From: Streptomyces sp. NBC_01351
GTDB taxonomy: Bacteria; Actinomycetota; Actinomycetes; Streptomycetales; Streptomycetaceae
Assembly: GCF_036237315.1 (NCBI RefSeq)
Contig: NZ_CP108356.1
Coordinates: forward strand, 6,515,501-6,579,500
Reading direction: 5' to 3'
Length of the DNA stretch: 64,000 nt
Each line of letters begins with the position of its first letter. The stretch's first letter is position 1. The position numbers and the translations under genes are program-made. The notes under the pieces were generated by a model. That model made no database searches and was not told the DNA's origin. It saw nothing but the letters and a program-made list of their open reading frames with translations. Shown here one piece after another: positions 19,399 to 31,348 of this stretch.

Positions 19399-19743
19399 TC
19401 AGTGATGAGCCGGGTGCCATGGTGCCAGTGAGGCAGGGCTGCCGGGAGTGCGTACGACCTCCCACACGCGGATCACCGCGTTTCGGTTCAGCGGGCCGTG
19501 CACGTGCGGGAATCGGCCGCCGGAATCACCCGCCCGGCGGACCTCCGCGGTCAGGGCGGCCTCGTCGAGTTCCAGGGCGAGCAGGGTGCCCGGCAGCTCC
19601 CGGTAGTGCGCCTCGACGATCGCGAGGGCCGTCGCCCGGTCGGCCGAACAGTGCACGAACCCCTCGGAGTCGAGCGAGGGCGGGGCGTACGGAAGGTCGG
19701 GCGCGGCGGTCCAGTCGGCGAGCGGGACGATGTGGAAGATCAT
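19399..19743 (-). CDS. DUF952 family protein
   Basis: 114 residues beginning MIFHIVPLADW; GFVHCSADRATAL and FPHVHGPLN are typical of DUF952, a fold related to ADP-ribosyltransferase-like glutathione S-transferase-linked proteins of unknown activity. The start used matches the family N terminus; an in-frame ATG 42 bases further upstream gives a non-conserved extension. No function can be stated. The neighbours (Rieske lipoprotein, YidB-like protein) give no clue. Confidence 0.75.
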   Translation of the reverse strand: MIFHIVPLADWTAAPDLPYAPPSLDSEGFVHCSADRATALAIVEAHYRELPGTLLALELDEAALTAEVRRAGDSGGRFPHVHGPLNRNAVIRVWEVVRTPGSPASLAPWHPAHH

Positions 19744-19881
19744 GCCGATCGTTCTACCCCGCAGGGTCGGAGAACTGTGCGCCAAGTGGCGTCATGACCC
19801 GGTATGGGCGAGATTGTCGGTGTCCCGAAGCCGGGTACGGCGCTGTCCGCGCGGCCCGGTCCCTCTTCGAAAGGCATCACC

Positions 19882-20322
19882 ATGGCGGGTAACGACCTCG
19901 GCTCCCTTCTCGGCGGCCTCCTCGGTGGCGGCGGCGGCCAGGGCGGTGGCGCCGGCGGCAACATCCTCGGGTCCCTGCTCGGCGCGCTCATGGGCGGCGG
20001 CGGTGGTGGCGGAGGTGCGCAGGCTGCCGGGAACGGCAATCCGCTCGGCGGCCTGATCGACATGCTGACCAAGTCCGGCCTCTTCGACCAGGCGCAGTCC
20101 TGGGTCGGCACGGGCGAGAACAAGCCGGTCAGCGGCACCCAGATCCAGGAGGCGCTGCCGGCCGACACCCTGCAGAAGGTCGCGCAGGACGCGGGTGTCA
20201 GCACGGAGCAGGCCGCCGACCGGATCGCGCAGGTACTGCCGTCGGCCGTCGACAAGCTGACGCCGAACGGCCAGGTCCCGTCGGGGTCGCTGGAGGACAT
20301 CATCAAGGCGCAGGCGCTCTGA
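19882..20322 (+). CDS. YidB/DUF937 family protein
   Basis: 146 residues starting MAGNDLGSLLGGLLGG, with GAAAGG at 19869-19874 upstream. A Gly-rich first half is followed by the conserved YidB segment VSGTQIQEALPADTLQKVA and a helical end containing LPSAVDKLTPNGQVP. The family is widespread and of unknown function. No transmembrane segment or signal is evident. A hairpin follows before tyrA. Confidence 0.85.
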   Translation: MAGNDLGSLLGGLLGGGGGQGGGAGGNILGSLLGALMGGGGGGGGAQAAGNGNPLGGLIDMLTKSGLFDQAQSWVGTGENKPVSGTQIQEALPADTLQKVAQDAGVSTEQAADRIAQVLPSAVDKLTPNGQVPSGSLEDIIKAQAL

Positions 20323-20350
20323 CCCCGCGTTAGGAGAGGGCCCGGAGGCC

Positions 20351-20373
20351 CCCGTCCCACGGGTTGGGACGGG
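20351..20373. terminator. Hairpin after the YidB-like gene
   Basis: Nine-base perfect arms, CCCGTCCCA and TGGGACGGG, with a five-base loop, nested between GAGAGGGC (about 20335) and GCCCTCTC (about 20397) that could extend the stem. It is a likely terminator between two co-directional genes. Confidence 0.6.
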
Positions 20374-20459
20374 AAGGGCTGCCGGGCCCTCGCGCTGCCC
20401 TCTCTGGCTACTCTGACCGGGCACAGTCAGTGATCCCGCACGCACCCCCTGGAGCACCC

Positions 20460-21548
20460 GTGAGAACCGCCGTCGTCATCGGAACCGGACTGATCGGCAC
20501 GTCCGCGGCGCTCGCCCTGTCCGGCCGCGGGATCACCGTCCACCTCGTCGACCACGACCCGGCCCAGGCCCGTACGGCGGCCGCCCTCGGGGCCGGCACG
20601 GACGAGCCCCTGGAGGGTCAGGTCGACCTCGCGATCGTCGCCGTACCGCCGGCCCACGTGGCGGCGACCCTGGCGGACGCCATAGGGCGCGGCATGGCCC
20701 GTGCGTACGTGGACGTGGCCAGCGTCAAGGGCGGGCCGCGGCGCGAGCTGACGGAACTGGGCGTGGACCTCACCTCCTACATCGGCACGCACCCGATGGC
20801 CGGCAAGGAGCGCTCGGGGCCGCTCGCGGGCTCGGCGGACCTCTTCGAGGGCCGCCCCTGGGTGCTGACCCCGACCCGGGACACCGAGCACGAGGTGCTG
20901 AATCTGGCCCTCGAACTGGTGGCGCTGTGCCGGGCCGTCCCCGTGGTGATGGACGCGGACGCCCACGACCGGGCGGTGGCGCTCGTCTCCCACACCCCGC
21001 AGCTGGTCTCCAGCATGGTCGCCGCCCGGCTGGAGGAGGCCGACGAGACGGCCGTACGCCTGTGCGGGCAGGGCATCCGCGACGTGACCCGGATCGCGGC
21101 GTCGGACCCGCGGATGTGGGTGGAGATCCTGTCGGCGAACCCGGGGCCGGTGGCGGACGTGCTGGCCGGGATCGCGGCCGACCTGGAAGAGACCGTCGAG
21201 GCGCTGCGTGGTCTGCAGTCGGCCGACGAGGAGAAGCGGCGGGGCGGCGCCGCCGGGATCGAGGACGTCCTGCGGCGCGGGAACGCGGGGCGGGTGCGGG
21301 TGCCGGGCAAGCACGGCGCGGCGCCGACGGTGTACGAGACGGTGGCCGTGCTCATCTCCGACCAGCCGGGAGAGCTCGCGCGGATCTTCGCGGACGCCGG
21401 GCGGGCGGGGGTCAACATCGAGGACGTGCGGATCGAGCACGCGACGGGGCAGCAGGCCGGTCTGGTGCAGCTGATGGTGGAGCCGCGTGCGGTGGCCGGC
21501 CTCACGGCCGAGCTGCGGGAGCGCGGCTGGGCGCTGCGGCAGCAGTAG
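20460..21548 (+). CDS. tyrA: Prephenate dehydrogenase with ACT domain
   Basis: NAD-dependent oxidative decarboxylation of prephenate to 4-hydroxyphenylpyruvate in tyrosine synthesis. 362 residues from a GTG that gives MRTAVVIGTGLIGTSAAL, the Rossmann glycine motif. GTHPMAGKERSG and the helical HDRAVALVSHTPQLVS carry the substrate His and Arg residues. The last ~70 residues form an ACT domain (TVAVLISDQPGELARIF), probably for tyrosine feedback. It starts the core block tyrA-cmk-plsC-der. Confidence 0.95.
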   Translation: MRTAVVIGTGLIGTSAALALSGRGITVHLVDHDPAQARTAAALGAGTDEPLEGQVDLAIVAVPPAHVAATLADAIGRGMARAYVDVASVKGGPRRELTELGVDLTSYIGTHPMAGKERSGPLAGSADLFEGRPWVLTPTRDTEHEVLNLALELVALCRAVPVVMDADAHDRAVALVSHTPQLVSSMVAARLEEADETAVRLCGQGIRDVTRIAASDPRMWVEILSANPGPVADVLAGIAADLEETVEALRGLQSADEEKRRGGAAGIEDVLRRGNAGRVRVPGKHGAAPTVYETVAVLISDQPGELARIFADAGRAGVNIEDVRIEHATGQQAGLVQLMVEPRAVAGLTAELRERGWALRQQ

Positions 21549-21955
21549 CCCTTCGGGCGCGGCGTGCGGGGCTCGGCCCCGGACCCCGTGCAGCGGTGCG
21601 GCGCCGTTGCCGGGGGCGCTGCCCCCGGGCGGCGCTGCCCCCGGGTCCTCCCCCAGCTACCGCTGGGGGGACCCCCAGCGCCTCAAACGCCGGCGGGGCT
21701 GAAAGATCGGGGCTCCGCCCCGGACCCTCCCCCAGACTCCGTCCGGGGGGACCCCCACGCCTCAAACGCCGGCGAGGCTGGATTTTTGCCCGGTGGGGCT
21801 GGATTCGTCCCGGCGGGGCTGGAGGGGGCTGCGGGGCCTCGTTGAGGTGGGGGGCCGGACGGGCGGGGCCGGGGGGTGTCGGGGGCCGGTAACCTGGAGC
21901 AGGGGCGTTTTTGTGCGCCCGCATTCCAACGCGCAACCAGGAAGGTGCCCGCACC
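21549..21955. repeat. Intergenic dispersed GC-rich repeats between tyrA and cmk
   Basis: A non-coding stretch of 407 bases. Two copies of the CCTCAAACGCCGGCG(G/A)GGCT unit lie at about 21680-21699 and 21760-21779. They are separated by the GGGGCTCCGCCCC hairpin and the TCCGTCCGGGGGGACCCCC hairpin, the same module as at 4777-4860. Remnant units continue to about 21830. The cmk ribosome binding site GGAAGG is at about 21940. Confidence 0.85.
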
Positions 21956-22663
21956 GTGGAAACCGCAGCTCCGGCAGCCGTGATCGTCGCCATAGACGGT
22001 CCCTCCGGCACGGGCAAGTCCAGCACCTCCAAGGCCGTGGCCGCCAAGCTCGGGCTGCGCTACCTGGACACCGGGGCCCAGTACCGGGCCATCACCTGGT
22101 GGATGATCACGAACGGGGTCGACACCTCCGACCCCGAGGCCATCGCCGTCGCCGCCGGCAAGCCCGCCATCGTTTCCGGTACGGATCCGGCCGCGCCCAC
22201 CATCACCGTGGACGGCCTCGACGCCGCCGGCCCCATCCGCACCCAGGAGGTCACCTCCAAGGTCAGCGCCGTCAGCGCCGTCCCCGAGGTGCGCACCCTG
22301 ATCACCGAGCTGCAGAGGTCCATCGCGGCCGAGGCGGCCGCGGAGGCCGACGGCATCGTCGTCGAGGGCCGGGACATCGGCACCACCGTCCTGCCCGACG
22401 CCGACCTCAAGATCTTCCTGACCGCATCGCCCGAGGCGCGCGCCGCCCGGCGCAGCGGTGAGCTCCGGGGCAAGGAGGCCACCGACCTCGCGGCCACCAA
22501 GGCGGCGCTGATCAAGCGCGACGCCGCGGACTCCGGCCGCAAGACCTCCCCGCTGGCCAAGGCCGGCGACGCCGTCGAGGTCGACACCACCGAGCTCACG
22601 CTCGACCAGGTCATCGAGTGTGTCGTGACCCTGGTGGAAGAGAAGCGGGCGGGCCGCAAGTGA
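21956..22663 (+). CDS. cmk: Cytidylate kinase
   Basis: Phosphorylates CMP and dCMP to the diphosphates. 235 residues from a GTG (METAAPAAV...), with GGAAGG about ten bases upstream. P-loop GPSGTGKSS and YLDTGAQYRAITWWM for CMP binding are intact, as is the EGRDIGTTVLPDA motif. Its stop overlaps the start of the acyltransferase gene (GTGA), a conserved pairing in Streptomyces. Confidence 0.96.
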   Translation: METAAPAAVIVAIDGPSGTGKSSTSKAVAAKLGLRYLDTGAQYRAITWWMITNGVDTSDPEAIAVAAGKPAIVSGTDPAAPTITVDGLDAAGPIRTQEVTSKVSAVSAVPEVRTLITELQRSIAAEAAAEADGIVVEGRDIGTTVLPDADLKIFLTASPEARAARRSGELRGKEATDLAATKAALIKRDAADSGRKTSPLAKAGDAVEVDTTELTLDQVIECVVTLVEEKRAGRK

Positions 22664-23307
22664 GTGAAGCGCCCTCCCTCAAGGGTGCGGCGGTCGGCAG
22701 GCGCATCGGCATCGGGCTCATGTACGGGCTGTGGAAGCCCCGCGTGCTCGGCGCCTGGAAGGTGCCCGCCTCGGGCCCCGTCATCCTCGCCGTGAACCAC
22801 TCGCACAACATCGACGGCCCGATGGTGATGGGCACCGCGCCGCGACCCCTGCACTTCCTGATCAAGAAGGAAGCGTACGTCGGCCCGCTCGGCCCCTTCC
22901 TCGACGGGATCGGGCAGGTCAAGGTCGACCGTAACGGCCCCGACCGGACGGCGATAGGCCGCGCTCTCGGCGTGCTCGACAATGGAGGGGCCCTCGGCAT
23001 CTTCCCCGAGGGCACCCGGGGCGAGGGCGACTTCGCCTCACTGCGCGCCGGGCTCGCGTACTTCGCGGTCCGCAGCGGCGCGCCCATCGTGCCGGTGGCC
23101 GTGCTGGGCAGCGGAGACACCCGGGGCCGGCTCGTCAAGGGGCTGCCGGCCTTCAAGAGCCGGGTCGACGTCGTCTTCGGCTCGGCCTTCGACGCAGGGG
23201 ACGGCAGTGGCCGCCGGACCCGTACCGCGCTTGACCAGGCCACCGTACGCATCCAGGACCGGCTGACCGCCCACCTGGCCGATGCCAAGCGCCTCACCGG
23301 GCGCTGA
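22660..23307 (+). CDS. 1-acyl-sn-glycerol-3-phosphate acyltransferase-like protein
   Basis: PlsC-type membrane-associated acyltransferase, 215 residues. The catalytic HX4D motif is in NHSHNIDGP and the substrate-binding motif is FPEGTRGEGDF. The expected role is transfer of an acyl chain to lysophosphatidic acid in phospholipid synthesis, though several paralogues exist in Streptomyces. The start GTG overlaps the cmk stop by four bases; der follows after 75 bases. Confidence 0.9.
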   Translation: MSEAPSLKGAAVGRRIGIGLMYGLWKPRVLGAWKVPASGPVILAVNHSHNIDGPMVMGTAPRPLHFLIKKEAYVGPLGPFLDGIGQVKVDRNGPDRTAIGRALGVLDNGGALGIFPEGTRGEGDFASLRAGLAYFAVRSGAPIVPVAVLGSGDTRGRLVKGLPAFKSRVDVVFGSAFDAGDGSGRRTRTALDQATVRIQDRLTAHLADAKRLTGR

Positions 23308-23382
23308 GCGAGACTTGACCTAGTAGTGGAACCGCGCTGCGCGGGCACCACCGATCACCACGAACGACGAGGAACGGACTTC

Positions 23383-24846
23383 ATGAACGACCAGCACGAC
23401 CACGGAGCACTTGGCGACGCCGAGTACGCGGAGTTCATGGAGCTCGCCGCGGAAGAGGGCTTCGACATCGAGGACGTCGAAGGTGCCCTCGAGGAGGCCG
23501 CTGCCGGCCCCCTCCCCGTCCTCGCCGTCGTCGGCCGGCCGAACGTCGGCAAGTCGACCCTGGTGAACCGCATCATCGGCCGTCGCGAGGCGGTCGTCGA
23601 GGACAAGCCGGGCGTCACCCGTGACCGCGTCACGTACGAGGCCGAGTGGGCGGGCCGCCGCTTCAAGGTCGTCGACACTGGCGGCTGGGAGCAGGACGTC
23701 CTCGGCATCGACGCGTCCGTCGCCGCCCAGGCCGAGTACGCCATCGAGGCCGCCGACGCCGTGGTCTTCGTCGTCGACGCCAAGGTCGGCGCCACCGACA
23801 CCGACGAGGCCGTCGTACGCCTGCTGCGCAAGGCCGGCAAGCCCGTCGTGCTGTGCGCCAACAAGGTCGACGGCCAGAGCGGCGAGTCCGACGCGGCCTC
23901 CCTGTGGTCCCTGGGCCTCGGCCTGCCGCACCCGGTCTCCTCGCTGCACGGCCGCGGCACCGGCGACATGCTGGACGCCGTCCTCGAAGCCCTGCCCGAG
24001 GCCCCCGCGCAGACCTTCGGCGGCGCCGCCCCCGGCGGCCCGCGCCGCATCGCGCTGATCGGCCGCCCGAACGTGGGCAAGTCCTCGCTGCTCAACAAGG
24101 TCGCGAAGGAGGACCGTGTCGTCGTCAACGAGCTGGCCGGCACCACCCGCGACCCGGTCGACGAGCTGATCGAGCTCGGCGGCATCACCTGGAAGTTCGT
24201 CGACACCGCGGGCATCCGCAAGAAGGTGCACCTCCAGCAGGGCGCCGACTACTACGCCTCCCTGCGCACGGCCGCCGCCGTCGAGAAGGCGGAGGTCGCG
24301 GTCATCCTGATCGACACGACCGAGAACATCAGCGTCCAGGACCAGCGCATCATCACCATGGCCGTCGAGGCGGGCCGCGCGATCGTGATCGCGTACAACA
24401 AGTGGGACGAGCTCGACGAGGAGCGCCGCTACTACCTCGAGCGCGAGATCGAGACCGAGATGCAGCAGGTCGCCTGGGCGCCCCGGGTGAACGTCTCGGC
24501 GCTCACCGGCCGTCACATGGAGAAGCTGGTCCCGGCGATCGAGACCGCCCTCGCGGGCTGGGAGACGCGCATCCCCACCGGTCGGCTGAACGCCTTCCTC
24601 GGTGAGGTCGTCGCCGCCCACCCGCACCCGATCCGCGGCGGCAAGCAGCCCCGCATCCTGTTCGGTACCCAGGCCGGCAGCAAGCCGCCGCGGTTCGTCC
24701 TCTTCGCCTCGGGCTTCCTGGAGCACGGCTACCGCCGCTTCATCGAGCGCCGGCTGCGCGAGGAGTTCGGCTTCGAGGGCACCCCGATCCACATCTCGGT
24801 GCGGGTGCGCGAGAAGCGCGGCGCCCAGTACAAGAAGAAGAAGTAG
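23383..24846 (+). CDS. der: Ribosome biogenesis GTPase Der (EngA)
   Basis: Double-GTPase needed for maturation of the 50S ribosomal subunit. 487 residues. Two G domains each have GRPNVGKS (51-58 and about 227-234), switch motifs with DTGGW and DTAGI, and NKxD-type motifs (ANKVDG, YNKWDE). The C-terminal KH-like domain ends in a run of lysines. An acidic 40-residue N-terminal extension is usual in actinobacteria. The start is the ATG giving MNDQHDHG, behind AGGAAC. Confidence 0.97.
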   Translation: MNDQHDHGALGDAEYAEFMELAAEEGFDIEDVEGALEEAAAGPLPVLAVVGRPNVGKSTLVNRIIGRREAVVEDKPGVTRDRVTYEAEWAGRRFKVVDTGGWEQDVLGIDASVAAQAEYAIEAADAVVFVVDAKVGATDTDEAVVRLLRKAGKPVVLCANKVDGQSGESDAASLWSLGLGLPHPVSSLHGRGTGDMLDAVLEALPEAPAQTFGGAAPGGPRRIALIGRPNVGKSSLLNKVAKEDRVVVNELAGTTRDPVDELIELGGITWKFVDTAGIRKKVHLQQGADYYASLRTAAAVEKAEVAVILIDTTENISVQDQRIITMAVEAGRAIVIAYNKWDELDEERRYYLEREIETEMQQVAWAPRVNVSALTGRHMEKLVPAIETALAGWETRIPTGRLNAFLGEVVAAHPHPIRGGKQPRILFGTQAGSKPPRFVLFASGFLEHGYRRFIERRLREEFGFEGTPIHISVRVREKRGAQYKKKK

Positions 24847-24857
24847 GCGCCCCGGGG

Positions 24858-25250
24858 TCAGTAGCCCCGGCGCGGAGCGGGCGGCAGGGCCGCCGGGATG
24901 TGAGTCATCCCGGTCTGGTGCTGCCGCCCGCCGCTGTATGCGGGCTCGGAAGCGGCGCCGGCGTAGGAGTAGGCGGGCTGCTGCTGCGGGGTGTACGAGG
25001 GCTGCCAGCTGTCGGCGCGCTGCCATGACGAACCGTTCCAGCCGCCGGCGTACGAGCTGACGCTGCCGGCGCCGCCGCCGTACCCGCCCCCGTACGAGAA
25101 CGCCGTGAACCCGAGGTCCTCCTCGCCCGTACGGTCACCCGGCAGAGCCCGGAAGGCGCGCAGGTACTCCGAGTACAGCGTGTCGTAGATCGGGGTGTGC
25201 GAGACGGTGCTCGCACGGGAGGGGGCGCGGGAGGAGTCGTATGAGTGCAC
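24858..25250 (-). CDS. Hypothetical Gly/Ser/Tyr/Gln-rich protein
   Basis: 130 residues from a GTG chosen for lack of a better start; the open frame runs on upstream to 25340. A conserved-looking head, SHTPIYDTLYSEYLRAFRALPGDRTG in broken form, precedes a low-complexity tail rich in Gly, Ser, Tyr and Gln. I recall similar small proteins beside der in Streptomyces but no function. No signal or membrane segment. It converges with der. Confidence 0.55.
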   Translation of the reverse strand: MHSYDSSRAPSRASTVSHTPIYDTLYSEYLRAFRALPGDRTGEEDLGFTAFSYGGGYGGGAGSVSSYAGGWNGSSWQRADSWQPSYTPQQQPAYSYAGAASEPAYSGGRQHQTGMTHIPAALPPAPRRGY

Positions 25251-25376
25251 GTACCAGCCAACGAACGCGGTGCCCTGCGGATGCGGGGTGAACGGGGCGA
25301 AAACGCAAGAAGCCGGGGGTGCGCGGGACGGACCGCGCACCCCCGGCTACCGCTGGGGGTACCCCCACCGGCGCAC

Positions 25377-25412
25377 GCCGCCGGGCCCCCGGGGTGGAGG
25401 GGGCCCGGCGGC
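25377..25412. terminator. Strong hairpin, terminator
   Basis: Perfect 14-base arms (GCCGCCGGGCCCCC at 25377-25390 and complement at 25399-25412) with an eight-base loop, between two minus-strand genes. It most likely terminates the gene ending at 25433. Confidence 0.8.
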
Positions 25413-25432
25413 CGTTTCTGAGCCGCTGGGGG

Positions 25433-26251
25433 TCAGGCCCCCGCGGTGCCGGCGAGGGGCATCGAGGCGGCCACGAGCTTGCCCGCGGCGGCGGCCTTGT
25501 CCAGGGCGTCGCGCAGCAGGTCCTCGCGGGGCTGCTGGCCGATGGAGCCGACCGGGGCGGCGTAGATGAGCACGCGCTGGGTCTTGTTGACGGCGGCCCG
25601 CCAGCCGTCCGTGACCGACAGGGCCTGGTGCGCCTGCCACCAGGCCACCTGACCGCCGTCCGTGCCCGGCTGCAGCACGGCGTGCAGCTGCCCGCCCGCG
25701 AGCAGTACCGACCAGCCGCCGAGGGCGGTGGGGAGCTCGGCCGTGTTCGTGACCGGGATGAAGCCCTGCTCGATGAGGAGCGGCAGGAAGTCGTCCCCGG
25801 GGCCGGTGGTGCCGGGGCGGGCGATCGGCGCGGTCGGCTCGACGACCAGGGCGGGGTGCAGTTCGCCGCCGATCAGGACCAGGCCGCTGGTGATGCCGAG
25901 GACGGCCTGGCCGCCGGGGACGTTCTGCGGGCCGCCACCGGGGAGGGTAACGGCGGGAGCGGCGGGGGACGGGCTGTCGCCGGTGATGCTGCGGACGGCG
26001 CCCTGCAGCTGCTCCTCGGAGACGGTGACGACCTGCGAGGGGATGCAGGTGGCGTGGGCGAAGGCGAGGACGGCGGTCTCCTCGCCGACGAACAGCACCG
26101 TGCTGGTGCGGTCGCTCTCCGGGTCGCCGGGGGTGCGGCAGGAGGTGCAGTCGTAACTGCGCGGCGCGTCGTCGCCGACGAGCAGCCTCTCGGCTTCTTC
26201 GTCACCGATCTCGGCACGTACCTCATCACTGACGTCGAGCATGCGCGGCAC
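25433..26251 (-). CDS. Conserved hypothetical protein
   Basis: 272 residues from a GTG six bases after GAGGAG. An ATG three codons later is possible. It is soluble, with no signal. A CTSC pair and a further Cys (ATCIPSQVV) in the first third could bind a metal or form a disulfide. The middle has a Pro/Ala linker, and the second half is a compact alpha/beta stretch. I do not recognise the family. It shares a 293-base divergent promoter region with the rpf gene. Confidence 0.7.
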   Translation of the reverse strand: MPRMLDVSDEVRAEIGDEEAERLLVGDDAPRSYDCTSCRTPGDPESDRTSTVLFVGEETAVLAFAHATCIPSQVVTVSEEQLQGAVRSITGDSPSPAAPAVTLPGGGPQNVPGGQAVLGITSGLVLIGGELHPALVVEPTAPIARPGTTGPGDDFLPLLIEQGFIPVTNTAELPTALGGWSVLLAGGQLHAVLQPGTDGGQVAWWQAHQALSVTDGWRAAVNKTQRVLIYAAPVGSIGQQPREDLLRDALDKAAAAGKLVAASMPLAGTAGA

Positions 26252-26402
26252 GGGGTGCTCCTCGGCATAGGTCCGGGCCGGGCGGATCCCGGCTCGCCGG
26301 GCTCAACGGGGGATCGGCGGCCGGGGTCACGCCATTGGAGGGAACGGAATCGAACCTGGCCCCCGGAAGAGTGAACCGTCCGACCGGGACTTTGTTTGCA
26401 TG

Positions 26403-26431
26403 CCAACTGTTTTCTGATTGTGCGCAGTTGG
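26403..26431. promoter_or_regulatory. Inverted repeat in the divergent rpf promoter region
   Basis: CCAACTG and CAGTTGG, seven-base perfect arms 15 bases apart, in the only AT-rich patch of the 293-base gap (26252-26544). It is a possible operator controlling one or both divergent genes. No riboswitch of the ydaO type known before some rpf genes was recognised. Confidence 0.4.
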
Positions 26432-26535
26432 TGCCCGGAGATGGCGGTTTGGGGGAGGGGGCGCCGTCGGCCGACCGGGTGGGCTGCGGGGGCGCGCCGC
26501 GTGGCAGGCGGGAAGGGGCGCGCGGGGCTGCGTAG

Positions 26536-28986
<2,451 letters not shown>

Positions 28987-28999
<13 letters not shown>

Positions 29000-29382
29000 G
29001 GGGGCTCACACACCGGGCACGGGGTCAGTCCGTCCGCCGGGTCCGCAGGGTCCGCCGGGTCCGCGGCGAACGCCTCGGGGCGGCCGTCCACCAGCGGGCA
29101 GTCCGGCCGGTGGGCGAGGGTGCCCCCGGGGACCCTGACCAGGGGGCCGGTGGCGGAGGGGCCCGCCGGGGCCACCGCCACCGGCCGGGCCGGGGGCGCG
29201 GGCCGCCACCCGGCCAGCAGCCCCGCACCCGCCACGATCAGGGCCGCGCCCGGCACCGTACAGGAGGCCAGCCAGGGGATCTGCCGCTCCGCGAACCGCT
29301 CGCCGGACACCCCGAACCAGCCCGCCATGCACAACAGCGCCCCGCAGGCCACAGCGCCCAGGCCCGGCCACACCGTTCGCAT
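28987..29382 (-). CDS. Small membrane protein with C-terminal Cys/His motif
   Basis: 131 residues. Two hydrophobic segments lie in the first ~60 residues (GLGAVACGALLCMAGWFG and the following TVPGAALIVAGAGLLAGW). A cytoplasmic tail ends HRPDCPLV...LTPCPVCEP, a possible zinc-binding set. It overlaps the hybrid Liv gene downstream by 13 bases, so the two are translationally coupled. Function unknown; I infer a link to the transporter. The DPADPADPAD run near the end is a short repeat. Confidence 0.65.
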
Positions 29383-29486
29383 ACCGGCCCCCGTCCGGTC
29401 GGTCCGCGCGTTGCGGGATGCCGTGAAGACACTGACCCTGGAAGCATCGAGCCGAACGGCTCGCTCGGACACCGGTGGTGAGCCAG

Positions 29487-30026
29487 ATGGTCCAGAGCAG
29501 ACACCCACGAGCCGCAGCCTGGGCGGCGGCCGCAGTACTGCTGGTCGTGCCGGCCCTCACGGGATGCTCCTCGGATTCGGGTTCGGGTTCGGACGCGACC
29601 GCGGGAGGGAGCGCGGCGGCGAGCCCGGCCTCCGCCGGAGCGCCCTCCACGCCGATCGTGGGCGAGCCGGCCGACCCGGCGGCGGCCAAGGCGGAGATCG
29701 AGAAGAACTGGGTCCTGTTCTTCGACCCGAAGGCCTCCACCGAGGCGAAGGCCGAGGTGCTGGAGCACGGTGACCTGATGGAACCGCTGCTGTCCGGCTT
29801 CGCGAACCTCCCCAACGCGGACAAGACCTCCGTCAAGGTCGAGAACATCGCCTTCACCTCGCCCACCGAGGCGACGGTGACCTACGACCTGCTGGTCGCC
29901 GGCTCCCCGGCACTGTCCGACAGCAAGGGGATCGCCGTGCTCGACGACGGGGTCTGGAAGGTCTCGCTGAAGAGCCTGTGCGGGCTGATCGAGCTCAGCG
30001 GCAATGCGGCGCCCCCGCCGTGCTGA
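29487..30026 (+). CDS. Putative lipoprotein
   Basis: 179 residues. The N-terminal signal ends in the lipobox LTGC, followed by a Ser/Gly/Ala linker and a ~110-residue alpha/beta domain (AEIEKNWVLFFDPKASTEAK...). The domain resembles the low-molecular-weight antigen MTB12-like proteins of mycobacteria. In-frame GTG codons at 29475 and 29478 are alternative starts. It overlaps the next gene, a substrate-binding protein, by 23 bases, which suggests a shared transport-related role. Confidence 0.75.
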   Translation: MVQSRHPRAAAWAAAAVLLVVPALTGCSSDSGSGSDATAGGSAAASPASAGAPSTPIVGEPADPAAAKAEIEKNWVLFFDPKASTEAKAEVLEHGDLMEPLLSGFANLPNADKTSVKVENIAFTSPTEATVTYDLLVAGSPALSDSKGIAVLDDGVWKVSLKSLCGLIELSGNAAPPPC

Positions 30027-31284
30027 AACCCTGTTGTGCGCCGCGCTCCTGACGGCGAGCGCCGCCTGCGGGAGCAGGCTCCCCGAGAGCGCCTTCCGCG
30101 AGGGCACGCGGCCGGTCGCCGAGCCGGTGAAGGTCGGGATCATCGCGAGTGCCACCAGCCCCGTGGGCGGTGACGCCTTCACCGGCCCCGGCGAGGGCGC
30201 CCGCGCCTGGTTCGACGTACTGAACGCCCGCGGCGGGCTGGGCGGCCGCCCGGTCGAGGTGGTCGACTGCGACGACGGGGGCAGCGGGATCGGCAACAAC
30301 GCGTGCGTCCGCCGACTCCTCGACGAGGAGAAGGTGTTCGCGCTCGTCGCGACGACCTCCCTGTCCTACGCCGGCGCGCCCCGGGTCAGCCGGGCCGGCG
30401 TGCCCGACATCGGGGGACAGCCCATCGGGACGGCGTACGACACCTACCCGCACCTGTACGGGATCTACGGCAGTCAGGCTCCGCGCGACGGCAAGGCCCC
30501 CGGCTGGGGCGGCACCCTCTACGGCGGCATCGAGGTCTACCGGTACTTCAAGCGCGAGCAGGGCGCCCGCAGCGCCGCCGTCGTCTCCTACAACCAGGCC
30601 GCGTCCGCCGGCTACGCCCGCCAGATCATCCAGGGGCTGCGCGCCGAGGGGTACGAAGTGGTGCCCGAACAGGTCGACTTCGCCCTGCCCAACTTCCGGG
30701 CCGTCGCCGCCGACCTGAAGGCGCGCGGCACGGACCTGGTCTTCGACGCCCTCGACACGCACGGCAACGCCCGCCTCTGCGAGGCGATGGACGCAGCCGG
30801 GGTACGGGTCACGGCCAAGGTCACCAACGTGCAGAACTGGGACGACCGGGTGCCCTCCGACTTCAAGGACGCCCCGGGCTGCCGCAACTCCCTCTGGGTG
30901 ACCGGGTCGAGCCGCAACCACGCCGACGCCGCCGACCCGGCCGTCGCCGAGTTCCGCGCCGCGCTGGCGGGGAAGGTGCTGTCCCAGTGGCAGCTCGAAG
31001 GCTGGGCCGCCGCCATGTGGTTCACCGACGCGGCCCGCTCCTGCCTGCCCGAGCTCACTCGTCCGTGTGTCGAACGGTTCATGGGCCGCCCGGAGCCCTA
31101 CACCGCGCGCGGGCTGCTGCTGCCCGCCTCCTTCGTGCCCTCGCCCGCCCCGCCACCCCCGGGGGCCGAACGCAGGACCTGCCTGTCCGTGGCCCGCTGG
31201 CAGGACGGCATGGGCTGGGTGACCCAGGGCGGCGACATGACCCGTACCTGTTTCGAGGTCCCGCAGCTGCCCCACCGGCCCTGA
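30004..31284 (+). CDS. ABC transporter substrate-binding lipoprotein, branched-chain amino-acid type
   Basis: 426 residues, periplasmic-binding-protein type I fold of the LivK/amide group, anchored by the lipobox SAAC (Cys about residue 22). VKVGIIASATSPVGGDAFTG opens the first lobe and GARAWFDVLNARGGLGGRP is the usual following motif. It is encoded divergently from the permease/ATPase hybrid and is the obvious partner. Cys pairs in the second half could form disulfides. The transporter partner looks incomplete, so function here is doubtful. Confidence 0.88.
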   Translation: MRRPRRAETLLCAALLTASAACGSRLPESAFREGTRPVAEPVKVGIIASATSPVGGDAFTGPGEGARAWFDVLNARGGLGGRPVEVVDCDDGGSGIGNNACVRRLLDEEKVFALVATTSLSYAGAPRVSRAGVPDIGGQPIGTAYDTYPHLYGIYGSQAPRDGKAPGWGGTLYGGIEVYRYFKREQGARSAAVVSYNQAASAGYARQIIQGLRAEGYEVVPEQVDFALPNFRAVAADLKARGTDLVFDALDTHGNARLCEAMDAAGVRVTAKVTNVQNWDDRVPSDFKDAPGCRNSLWVTGSSRNHADAADPAVAEFRAALAGKVLSQWQLEGWAAAMWFTDAARSCLPELTRPCVERFMGRPEPYTARGLLLPASFVPSPAPPPPGAERRTCLSVARWQDGMGWVTQGGDMTRTCFEVPQLPHRP

Positions 31285-31348
31285 AGGGGGCCCGGACCGG
31301 CCCCGGACCCCCGCAGCGGGCGCCGGGCCCGCTGGCAGACTCGGGGGC

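Noticed and set aside
26325..26420. tRNA-like segment on the minus strand (GGTTCGATTCC followed by GTTCCCTCCA)
   Set aside because: The T-arm stem does not pair, and no D-arm or anticodon arm can be drawn upstream; I judge the T-loop-like word a coincidence in a promoter region.
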